Assembly: GCF_029962835.1 (NCBI RefSeq)
Contig: NC_080577.1
Coordinates: 29,742,501-29,806,500, forward strand
From: Magnolia sinica
Taxonomy: Eukaryota > Streptophyta > Magnoliopsida > Magnoliales > Magnoliaceae
Direction: 5' to 3'
DNA length: 64,000 nucleotides
Part shown: in pieces, positions 1 to 10,066 of the stretch
Layout: each line of letters opens with the position of its first letter
Position numbering within the stretch: position 1 is the stretch's first letter
The notes under the pieces: model-generated
The model's input: the letters and a program-made list of their open reading frames with translations, nothing else
Databases searched by the model: none
Told to the model about the DNA's origin: nothing
Translations under genes and position numbers: made by a program

Positions 1-314
1 ATGGGTCAGACACTGCTACGTGGGACCCACCCTCTGACAACTTCTGCACGTGGGAATAAAGCCACGCTGTCCATCTATTGGGTGGGACCCACCGTCGCTG
101 GACAGCCAGGGGTCTCACGATGTGTAGAGGTCCACACGTGATGTATGGGTTTTATCCACACCATCCGTAGGCTGGGACGGTGGGCCCCTATGATGTATGC
201 ATTCTACATATCCAAGCCATCCATCCGTCTGCCGTGCCCCATGCGCTCCACCTTGATGTATTGTTCTACCCACGCCGTCCATCCAAATTTTATGGGACCC
301 ACTTGATGGTCAGC

Positions 315-700
315 GCCCCACTCCGATGAATGTGATCCATCCAAACCATCCATCTATTTGGCGATTTTATCCCTAGGGCTAGAACTAAAAATAAGACAGA
401 TCTATATCAAGTGGACCACACTGCAGAAAACAGTGGGATGAACGTCCACCATTAAAACCCCTTGGGTTACAGGAATTTTGGACCAATATGACATTTGTTT
501 TTCCTCCATATCTGGGCCTTCGTGACCTTATGAACATGCTGGATGGGAAATAATACTACGGTGGGGCCCACTGGAATTTAATAGTGGAAATCATCATCAC
601 CACTATTAGGTGTGGTATGGTTCATATGATCCTTTGGATATGATTCATTTTTTTGTTATAATGCTCTAAAATGATCTCTAGCAATAGATGAATGGTGTGT
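315..700. mobile_element. Fold-back (palindromic) repeat copy within LTR
   Basis: The left arm (CCATCCATCTATTT... AAGTGGACCACACTGC) and the right arm (GGTGTGGTATGG... ATGAATGGTGTG) are imperfect reverse complements, as in the other copies of this family in the window. It is closest to the copy at 57340-57785: both have GACCTTATGAACATG or GACCTCATGAACATG in the middle and AAAATGATCTCTA near the right end. It has no coding capacity. Confidence 0.6.
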
Positions 701-1085
701 TAGTTTGGGCCCATTTGATTCGGCCCGTTTGATTGACCCATTTGAATCGGCCCATTCGATTCGTCCCATTGATTCAGCCCATTTGATTTGGCCCATTGAT
801 TTGGCCTATTTGACTCGGCCATTTGACTCGACCTATTTGGCTCGACCTATTGACTCGGCCTATTTGACTCGGCCTATTCGACTCCGCCATTTGACTTGGT
901 CTATTCAACTTGGCCTATTTAACTCAGCCTATTCGACTCGGCCATTTAACTCGGCCTATTCGACTCAGCCTATTCAACTCGGCCATTTGACTCAGCCCAC
1001 TGATTCAGCCCATTTGAATCGACTCATTCGATTCGGCCCATTGATTTCAGCCCATTTGAATCGGCCCATTTGATTCGGCCCAATG
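700..1085. repeat. Minisatellite, CTCGGCCTATTTGA-type 13-15 bp units
   Basis: About 25 tandem, slightly variable units read GGCCCATTTGATTC or GGCCTATTTGACTC. The long open frame across it (705-1073) is a by-product of the repeat and is not a gene. The array is absent from the other two family A LTRs, so it expanded in this copy. Confidence 0.9.
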
Positions 1086-1131
1086 TTATACATATATTAG
1101 CCTATGAGTGAGGCCCAATGTGATGTATATG

Positions 1132-1322
1132 AGGTCAATTGTCGAGACCGATTCCGATTGTCGAGGCTGATTCCGATTGTCGAGGTGATTCCGATTATCG
1201 AGACTCTTCTGATTATCGAGGCCGATTCTGATTGTCGAGGCCGATTTTGATTGTCGAGGCCGATTCCAACTGTCGAGGCCGACCACCGAGGCCGATTCTG
1301 ATTGCCAAGGCCGATTGACGAG
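1132..1322. repeat. Minisatellite, TCGAGGCCGATTCTGATTG units
   Basis: About nine tandem units of 17-21 bp read TCGAGGCCGATTCYGATTG. A short relic recurs at 1636-1690. Minus-strand open frames here are repeat artefacts. Confidence 0.9.
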
Positions 1323-1560
1323 ACCCAATGTGATGTATATGCGGTCCGTATTTGAGGCCCATTGTGATGTGTATTCAGCCCATGTTGAAGGCCCATTGTG
1401 ATGTATATTAGGCCTATGTGATGAGGCTCATTGCGATGCATTTGAGGGTCAGGCGATGGAGTCCATTATAATGTATATTAGGCCCATGGGAGAGGCCCAT
1501 CGTGATGTGTATTAAGCCCTTGAGTGGGGCCCATGGTATTGTATATTAGGCCTTTTGTGA
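1323..1560. repeat. About 30-bp repeats, AGGCCCATTGTGATGTATATT type
   Basis: Six or seven units contain GGCCCATTGTGATGTAT. This is the diverged counterpart, in reverse orientation, of the ATGGGCC repeats at 20745-21180 and 43390-43790. It marks the same internal region of the family A LTR. Confidence 0.75.
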
Positions 1561-4404
1561 GGCCATGTGTCCACTATATGTTGGGCTCTATGTGGGCCAC
1601 TCCTTGGGGGCAATGTTGGTTAAATGTCCACATTGTTGAGGCCGATTATCGATGCCGATTATCAAGGCCGGTTATTGATACCGATTATGAGTATATGACA
1701 GCATAGCATCATGATACATGCCCATATGCATCATCTGCATATTTGTTATGAGATGTGATTGACCATTACATATGCCATAATGCAGGTGGTTTATAGGACT
1801 CCCTGATAAGCGGAGTTATCCCACATGAGCGCATGGTATGCGCAGGATTGATGCATAATTGGACTGCGTGACTCATGCATGTCGCATTGTGTGATGGTAA
1901 TTACTGTATGCCCTAGCGACATCATGGACGTAGCCTCCACGGTCATGTCGTGGATGGCCAGATGAGACACCGAAAATCTGTTACTAGCATCGGGCCGCCA
2001 TAGATGGCCCTGAGTGAAAATTCATAAACCCTCTTGGTACCAGAGGATGCCCCAACGTCAAGACCGAGTGGATATATATGAGCGCATGAGGGCCGTATAC
2101 CAGTAGGTCGCGTCTCTCACTATGTCGTGGTCGGTTTGGAAGGGGTGTGGCCTTACCTGCCTGAGGGAGTAGGCATAGCTAGGCTGAGTCTGACTAGCTC
2201 GTGAATGGGTCCGCTATCGAACAGTTGGGCCAGTATTGGTAGGCGGATAGTGAGGTCTTTTTCACTTACCCAGTTGTGCGCTTGATGGGGAGGCAAGCTG
2301 GTGTGAAGTATACTAGACCCCGGTGATGATTCCAGAGATGTACAGTACTGATTTGTGGAGCAGGAGTTGCATACTCAACATTATACCCATCCATTCATTC
2401 ACTATCCACTCAAACTGGTGGTACGCAATCAAGTCATCTTATGTACCTTCGCAATGACCAGAATTTTGGTTGGGGCGGGCGACTAACCTGAGATCAGGTG
2501 TTTACCACATTGTGTCTATCTATCCAAATTTAGGTAAGGGAGTGGTTTGGATAGAAGTCCTTTTGTGATAAACCCTATAGCCTGCGATACCACGTACTAT
2601 CATCCTGACTTCACACTGCAGCTTGATCATTTCATATGCACCACATACCACATATTACAATACATCCACGGCATATGGCATTTTAGGTTGTTATGTTTCT
2701 GCATTTATATGACCCAGATGAGGCTGATGGTATTCGTAGCTCTTCCAAATTGCATATTATATTGCATCCTCGATATTTGATATTTGGATCATTATGTTTC
2801 CGAATTATATAGCCGACTTACATTACTTTCTCAGTATATGACATTGGCTTGTTCTGTCTTTTCATCGCGTATCCTAGATGAGGTTGATGATATTTTATAA
2901 ACTTGTCAGTATTTCTACTTACTCTAATATTGTATGGTTCGTGGACTTACCAGTATTTCTATTTACTCTGATATTACATTCTGAGCACACATATTCTACT
3001 CACACACTTATACCACCCTCTAAGCTTTCTATAAGCTTATGCACAATAGATGCGTGCAGGTAGCGTTAGGTTGCAGCAGTGTTGAGCTTGGAACGTGTAG
3101 TGGTCTTTTGGAGCTTTGATTTTTGACATATGTATTTTCCATTTCAGCATTGTATTCAAATGATTATATTAGTGGATATGTGATAATGATGATGCCTTTG
3201 TGATATGGGTAAACTTGTGATTATGCTTCTTATGAGACAAATGTACGTTGGAAAATCCTCCTTGTAGGATCCCAGGATCGAAATCTGCGTATGGGCGCTG
3301 TAAGCCGAGAATGAGGTACTACGGAGGCTGTCGGCACTTGATTCGGCAATCGGGAATTTTGTAAGCCTGATTTCCGGGTTTGGGGCATGACATGGGATCA
3401 GTAAGATCAATGGTTAAAACGAATATTCACCTGAGGACAGCCCACTTAAACTTTAGACCTGCCTAATCTCTGACCAGGGGACCTATTTAGACCTTAATAT
3501 GGGCTGACAAAATGAATGGACAAAGTAGATTTCTCAAAAACATCACTGCGGGCCCCATAATCACGCCCGAGTGTACGCAGTACACGTGCACCGGCGGTGC
3601 ACTAAATTGACAATCGGGTCAAACTAGGTGTGACCCGATGCCTCCCACCCGAAAGAGGAAATCCCCTCTTTCTATGCGATTTCTCACCCGAGCGCAGTTC
3701 GAATGGACATCGTCCGCCTGTGGTCATCATGGCCTTCATCACGATCTTGTTGGAAGATCTGAACCATCCTTCTTATTCGGGAGATGAGTTCGACTAAACC
3801 CTGGCCTTCTATACCACATCCGATCAAATGGTCAAGCAGGCTTTCGTTTGCAAATCCTTCCCTCGTTTTCGCCAAGGACAGTCAATTGACCATTGTAATA
3901 AACAGTGGGTCATCATCATCAACCAAATGGATGATCCAAACCATCCATCGGACATAGCCCATTTCCACGACCAGAAAACTCAGGATTCCTGATCAAGGAA
4001 GGCGAATTCGCGATGGTTGTGCCATCTGAGCGAAGATCCGCACAAGATTAACAACAAAGAAAATGAGAGACCATTCGTCCTCCGAATACAGGCCGTCCAG
4101 AGGAGCTAACCAGACGGAGATTAATCCTAACGAAAATCGCCATTAAAATAGGACCCATTTGCAGGTCGGATACTTGTCGATAGACGTTGATCTTGATGAT
4201 CAGAAACCACCACAGATGGGCCACCTAAACTACGAAAGAAAAAGAGAGAAAACCAAGAAAGAAGAAATGAAAAACATGATTGATAATAGATCATCACCTC
4301 TTTGCACTACACAGTTACACCACTCGTCCGCACTCCATCTGCGTAGGAATTACACACGAACTACGCAGTCGGACTTGCGTAGGAAGATTCCAGATATCTA
4401 GCCG

Positions 4405-4411
4405 TGTATAA
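4405..4411 (+). promoter_or_regulatory. Putative LTR TATA box
   Basis: TATAAAA is followed by CCCCACACACAC and a GA-rich leader. This matches the TATA plus GA-rich leader arrangement in the family C LTRs at about 48072 and 49885. Position and context only. Confidence 0.4.
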
Positions 4412-4448
4412 AACCCCACACACACAACTGTTGATGGACACATACAAC

Positions 4449-4640
4449 AAGAAAGAAAGTAAATAAAAGAAAAGAAAAGAAAGGGAAAGAAACGTGAGAG
4501 AGAAAGAGAGCTCCAGTCAGCAGCAGCAAGAAACGCACCAGCAAAAAAAAGAGAAGGAGAAAGAAAGAAAGAAAGAGAGAGAAAAGAGAAAGAAAAGAAA
4601 AGAAGAGAGAGAGAGATAGAGAGAGAGAGAAAGCGAGTGC
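4449..4640. repeat. GA/AAAG-rich low-complexity leader
   Basis: This is a purine-rich tract of AAAGAAAG and GAGAGAGA. It generates Ser/Leu/Phe-rich open frames on the opposite strand that are not genes. Confidence 0.85.
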
Positions 4641-6644
4641 TCGAGCGGCAACTCGCTGAGCTGCCAAGTTGAGTCCAAATCCGGAGTGGATTTCCCTGAC
4701 AATCATAGGTAAGCCTCAAGATCAGTTTCCTTGTAAATCTTTAGGTTTCCAACAACTATATATGGATTGTTCAGGATTGAGTTAAACTGAGTCAACTCGG
4801 TTAGAAAATCCTGTTAAGGGTTCAGGTTGGTCAGCTAAGTTGGATTACTAACCATGGTAATCTCCTCATCTATTCACATCTAATAGGTTACCTTGGTAAG
4901 GTAGATCCTAACCATAGATCTTAAGCCGAATTCTAGTCTTCAATCCTAACCATGTGAAACAGTTAATGAAGTGATCTAACCACTTGAATTGTTTTAAAAA
5001 CTAGATTAGAATTCAAACCCTAAGACGTATGCTCACAATTGAGGGAGAAAAGACATCAAAGGTGAGGATTTTATCCTTTAAGCTGACTTGATTTAGAGAT
5101 AATATCATCTTGACATTTATGTACTTTCATGACACCGTGAACTTCCTTGTATTCGTTTATTTATGAACACCATTAATTTATCATTGAGGAATAATGGTTA
5201 AGTTGTAATAATACTCGTTCATGGCCTTTTAGAATTGATATGAAGGTTTTTCCTTTACGTTGACATTAATTTAAGTTAATGCGAATTACCTTGCCTTTTT
5301 ACATGCTCTCGTGATTTCCTTCCTGCAATTATTTAATATATCACCAACAGTTATTTACCCTTTTGGGAATTATGATATAATGTTAATCACAAGTGATCTT
5401 TATGAATTTATGTGGAGCCATAGATACAGGCCTTGCCCTTGCCTTTATCAAATTACTGAGTTAGCCCTTGTTACTCTCCTCTTTATTGAGTTGACCCTTG
5501 TCACTCTTATTAATTTAGCCATTGTCATTCTTCTTTTGTTGAGTTAGCCATTGCTACTCTCCTTATTATTGAGTTAGCCATTGCCACTCTCTCTTTGTTG
5601 ACTTAGATATTGATACTCTCCTCTATATTTTACTAGCCATGTGCTATTTACCTTTGAGGCTTGGGCATGTGTCTTAATATTCCAGAACTCCCATGATTCG
5701 ACTTATGTTCTCTATAAGTGCAAGTAATGTGTTAAGATGTATCACAATTAGTGATTCAATTATTATATCATGGACATAATGCGCTATGGGTAGAGACTCT
5801 CTTGGTTAACACGTAATTTCATGGGTTTTTGGATAGTGATGCACAAATTGATGTAAGTAATTCGCAATGCATGTTACATCACTTCTAAGATTGGATGTCG
5901 CTAATAGTCGCACCATGAACAAATTGTGTCACATAATTCATCTGATCACGTGTTGTGCCGCCTTGGGGTGTTTGATAAATCCACAGTAGCATTGGTCATG
6001 CCGGCGAATATCCGTAGTTATGGGATGCGGATCGAGTCAGGTTTTCTATGAATCGTATTCCACATTGTGATGATCACTACGTATGATGAGCCGCACACAC
6101 TTTGCTATGCATGCATCTCACGTAAGTTGTTTGCGCATGCTGATACTCCTTGTTGTAGTGGAGTACGAGACGTATCAGAACCCTTACTTTACTTTCATGA
6201 ATCTCTTAAATTATTGTTAATTTTAAAGGATAACTATCACTATGAGTAGGGTGTTGACCCTCTCCAACTATACAGATGATGCAGGTGATGTACAGATTGA
6301 AGACCTAAAGGACCACCTCCCTATGGAAGATTATATTGAAAGAATAAGAAGCTAGTTTTGTGATTTGGTTTTATACTTCCGCTATGAACTCTGATATTGT
6401 AATAAGCTTCCATAGAGAAGGCAATTGATTATTCACCGAATTCCTTTACTCTGATGAAATAATCAATACAGTCGATTTTATTCTCGTGAATGTTACCTTC
6501 AGGAATGTATCTAGATGTGATCTAAATGAATAATAATAATAATAATAATATGTAATTTTTAAAGCATTCAATTTATACATTATTAATACCCAATTTTCTT
6601 AAGCACGGGTATAAACTCTGGCCGTGAAAATTTGGGATGTTACA

Positions 6645-8244
6645 TTCTATCATCGGTTTCTGAAGAATTTCAACACCATTATATCACCGATTACATATTG
6701 TATAAAGATGAGACCATTTCAGTGGACTGACGAAGCTGACAGGAGTTTTGCTTAAATCAAGCACAGATTGTCTACAACCCCGATTTTCGTACTTCCCAAC
6801 TTTGATAAAACTGTTTGAGGTCAAATGTGATGCTTTATATGTCGAAATTGGGGGTGTTTTATCACAAGAAGGTAGGCCAATGACCTTTTATAGTGAAAAC
6901 CCTAGTAATACACACAAAAAGTGGTCGACATATGAGCTTGAATTGTATGCAGTGATCCAGGCACTGCTACATTGGTAACATTACTTAAATCAGATGAAAT
7001 TCATTCTTTACACATACCATTAAGCTCTTAAATTCATTAATAGACAAGCTAATGTGAATCTTGTACATACTAGGTGGATTTCATTTTTACAAGAATTCAC
7101 ATTTGTACTAAAGCATAAGTCTGGACAATAGAACAAAGTGATCGATGCACTTAGCCGACCGCAACTTTGTTAGTCACCATAACAATGAGGTAGTCATTTT
7201 TTAATGCCTCAAAGACATATGCTGACGACAACGAAATGATGCATGGATTATATGTCAAGAGGATCACCCAGTGACTTACATATGCGAGACGAGTTCCTCT
7301 AAAAAGGAAATCAATTATGCATCCCTAAAAGTTCTTTGAGGGAGTAGATTATCCAAGAGCTACATGAAGGTGGCTTTGGTGGACACCATAGGTGAGACAA
7401 GACGAGATCTCTTGTTGAGGAACGGTATTACTAGCCGGAATTGGTACGTGATATGGGTAGAGTGGTATAGCGCTGTCATGTTTGTCAGACCTCCAAGGGG
7501 TAGTCTTAGAATGCGAGCCTCTATACGACTATACCTCGTTACATGTGCCTGACAGCCCTCGGGATGACTTATCTATGTACGTCGTACTTGGTCTTCCACG
7601 AATACAGTGTGACATGGATTCGGTGTTCGTGGTGGTAAATTGTTTCTTAAAAATGGTGCACTTTTATCCCATGTAAGAAGACCTTTGATGCAACACACGT
7701 GGCAAATCTATTTTTTAGAGAGGTCATACAACTACACGGGGTTCCCAAGAGCATTACCTTTAACCGTGATACGAAGTTCATTAGTCACTTCTGGCAGACT
7801 TTATGAAATCGGTTCGGTATGTAACTTCAGTTCAATAGAGCCTACCACCCACAGACCAATAGACTGACTGACATTGTGAATAGCACATTGGGAAACCTAG
7901 GCCTCCTTCAGTGTATTTCAAATGCAAAGCCGAAGCAGTGAGATTTGGCCTTGTCTCAAGCAGATTTTGCATTTAAGAATATGGTGAACCTCTCGACGGG
8001 GAAGTCCCCGTTCTACATTATTTATGGTCGAGTGCCCCGCCACACACTTGACTTAGTCACTTTGCTCAAGCGCTCGGGTATGAGCATTGCAGCAAAATAT
8101 ATGGTGGACCGAATCTTGGGCATTCATGCGGATGTGCAAGCCAAGTTGCAAGCTTCGAATGATAAGTATAAGGAGCAAGCTGATAAGCATCGGCAACAAA
8201 AGGTGTTCGACGTAGGCGACATTGGTATGGTTTACCTACGTGGC
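6645..8244 (+). pseudogene. Decayed Ty3/gypsy pol: RT end, RNase H, integrase
   Basis: Frames read in order. First is the thumb/connection motif FYHRFLKNF (6645 on). Next is an RNase H-like stretch with EVKCDALYVEIGGVLSQEG and STYELELYAVIQAL (6748-6978), then ALKFINRQAN and VIDALSRPQL. Integrase-core residues DLSMYVVLGLPRIQ and [12 protein letters not shown] lie at 7560-7676. An integrase C-terminal part, GKSPFYIIYGRVPRHTLDL through VFDVGDIGMVYLR, lies at 7945-8244. Stops and frameshifts separate the pieces, so it is non-functional. The upstream pol is missing because an LTR ends exactly at 6644. It is a different lineage from the element at 14871-23348. Confidence 0.85.
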
Positions 8245-8340
8245 TTTGATCACATATTTTCCTTACATGGCTTAGGCCACATATTTGCCCTACGTAGCTT
8301 GGATTGCATATTTACCCTTCACGGCTTTGATAGAATATTA
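8245..8340. repeat. Degenerate about 30-bp repeat, GGCTTTGATCACATATTT type
   Basis: About three units of GGCTT(T/A)G(A/G)..CATATTTNCCNTAC follow the integrase reading frame and extend it artificially. They probably belong to the element's 3' non-coding region. Confidence 0.5.
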
Positions 8341-8392
8341 ATGCCCTTAGTGGTTTTGTTGGTTATATTTGTATAAACTTGTTGATTTTCGG

Positions 8393-8665
8393 GTCATTAT
8401 GCGGAGTTCATACAATTTTCGAATGACCTCAGAGTTTCAATGTTGATTTTCTCTTCATCTTGTGGTGTTTAGTCATATTGTGATTTCTGGGTGAAGTAGA
8501 GGTTTGAATATTAATTTTCTAGCCATCTCACGGTGTTCAGTCGTATTGTGATTTTTGGGTAGAGCTGAAGTTCGCTTATCAATTTTCTAACCATCTTGCG
8601 GTGTTCAAACACGATATGATTTTCAAGTGTAATAGAAGGTCGTATGCTGATTATTCGATTATTCG
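8393..8665. repeat. 68-bp tandem repeat, about 4 copies
   Basis: Units start at about 8397, 8460, 8529 and 8597. Each carries CGGTGTTCAGTCGTATTGTG, then a GATTTTNGGGT block, and ends in AATTTTCTAACCATCTT. Copies differ by about 20-30%. There is no coding capacity. It lies inside LTR-type sequence. Confidence 0.7.
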
Positions 8666-9246
8666 AACATATTCACTTGCATTGCGATTGCTGTTACATT
8701 TTCCTAATAATGAAATTACGTTGATTGGCTTCATTTCTGAGTATATGATCATGATTTTGAATTGTGTTGTTTAATATATATATATATATTCTCATGTCTT
8801 GTGATCTATACTGGATTATAAATGATGAGTGTGTAATTTTAGAGGGTACTCTTCATTGTGATAGCCATTGAAGTTATCAAAACCTATCAGTTAATGTGGG
8901 TGTAGAGCGAGCCGATGTTGTTCTCTTGATTGGTAGAGCATATCGGGTAGTCGAGGGGCTAGGCAGGGTCCCCGTGACCCATATTGAGATCCGTCATTAG
9001 ATGATAGATTTTTTTTATTTAATGAACTTTTACCATTTTGATTATATAAGTCTTATATGGGCACTATATTTTGGATATTTGGTTATTAATGAAAAGTTTT
9101 TATTCAATGCATGGTTTACTCCAATATAATTGCCACTAACTCTGATTGATGATAAGATGGTATAAATTTAGATTGAAATTTTGAAGGCTAATACTTAGGT
9201 TTTTGAAAAATTAGTATATTTAGGTTTCGAAAACCGAGGCGTTACA
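8666..9246 (+). mobile_element. 3' part of a gypsy 5' LTR
   Basis: The LTR ends in GAGGCGTTACA at 9246, and a primer-binding-like site follows after three bases. Its 5' boundary was not found; the 68-bp repeats may lie within it. It is AT-rich with no gene. Confidence 0.5.
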
Positions 9247-9249
9247 AGT

Positions 9250-9261
9250 TAGTATCGGAGC
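9250..9261 (+). other. Degenerate tRNA primer-binding site
   Basis: TAGTATCGGAGC sits 3 nt after an LTR end (GTTACA). It differs from the common plant primer sites TGGTATCAGAGC and TGGTATCGGAGC by one or two bases. It marks the start of a plus-strand internal region that is not otherwise recognisable. Confidence 0.6.
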
Positions 9262-9937
9262 GGAGTCTAGATAAACCAAGCCTTGGAAAAAACAGGATTT
9301 ATATGAATTCAAATACTCTAAAGTTACATTGATGAAATTAGAGACTTGAAACTAGGTTTAATTCCCTTAGTGTTAGGGTGTTTTGCAAATATAGAAATAT
9401 AAATTTTAGGATCCCTTGAAAATTTTAGGGTTAGTCATTTGAATTTAGAATGAAAAATTCCTTTACAAATTATAAATTGTTGAACTCAAGAATTAAACTT
9501 AGGTACCGCAGGGAACTAAATACCTACCATATTGTACATTAGATCGAATATAAGCACTCTTTAAACTTAAGAATTCATATTAGGATTTGTAATTTGATTT
9601 CCCTAATACGTCTCTTTAATTAGAAACAACATTTCTTAGAAACAACATTTCTCACATGTTCGCAATAAAAAAATAACTAAGGGTGAAACTTTAAAATTTT
9701 GGGTAAATTTTCAACCCTAGATTAGGTTTATTGAGACTAGATTTTAGAATTTGGATAAGTTTAATATATATTCAACTCAAATTCTCATGTAGAAATTTTA
9801 GGCCCGAAATTTTCGCATATCACTTATATAATCAAAGTACGCAGTGAAAGAGTAATATGCCACATAGACTTATCCCTTATTAACTTAGAAGACTATATGA
9901 TATTCCCCAGGAATCTAAGATAATCGAGATCACGGAC
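9262..9937. other. AT-rich non-coding tract, element leader remnant
   Basis: This is an AT-rich, stop-filled sequence between the primer site and the copia gag remnant. It is probably the untranslated leader of the plus-strand element. No gene was seen. Confidence 0.4.
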
Positions 9938-10066
9938 TGATGGAATCATGTGGATGCCTTTTCTTTTGTGCTCCAAAACTTTGGTTTTCTTTATCCTTCT
10001 GATTATTCTCAACAAGGTGGGACTTAATTACATATTATAAATTCAGAGAATGTTTATCACAGTTTC
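9938..10066 (-). pseudogene. Ty1/copia gag, C-terminal remnant
   Basis: The minus strand reads HLVENNQKDKENQSF and FGAQKKRHPHD, the basic C-terminal part of a copia gag upstream of where a CCHC knuckle would be expected. It continues the gag frame from 12805-13387, with the solo LTR at 10067-12804 inserted between. It contains a stop and is truncated beyond about 9938. Confidence 0.65.
10062..10066. repeat. Target-site duplication GTTTC (left)
   Basis: GTTTC lies immediately before the LTR start TATAAGACCC. An identical GTTTC follows the LTR end at 12805-12809. Confidence 0.8.

Larger units (their letters stand above)
1..3392 (+). mobile_element. Family A Ty3/gypsy long LTR, 5' end outside window
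   Basis: The right end (about 3240-3392, ending GGGGCATGACA) is the reverse complement, with divergence, of the conserved LTR end at 19379-19530 and 41971-42120 (TGTCACGCCCCAAACTCGG). A second matched block at 1880-2330 corresponds to the reverse complement of about 20040-20400. The LTR reads on the plus strand. No tRNA primer site follows 3392, so this is probably a solo LTR or one nested in the LTR material that follows. The start lies before base 1, so its target-site duplication cannot be checked; the 3' flank is TGGGA. It carries a fold-back repeat and three minisatellite blocks. It is much more diverged than the other two A copies and so probably older. Confidence 0.8.
3393..6644 (+). 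mobile_element. LTR fragment (family C-like), 3' end at 6644
   Basis: The segment ends in TTTGGGATGTTACA, the same style as the TGTTACA ends at 52024 and 53412, and abuts a gypsy pol reading frame directly at 6645. It has the same internal plan as the family C LTRs: a TATA box (about 4405), a GA-rich leader (4449-4640), then an AT-rich stretch with a late ATGCAGGTGATG block (about 6279). Its start was not located. It may lie before the window, with the LTR at 1-3392 nested inside it. The tract holds no supportable gene. Confidence 0.5.

Noticed and set aside
705..1073. 122-codon plus-strand open frame
   Set aside because: It lies wholly in a 13-15 bp minisatellite; the protein is only the repeat translated.
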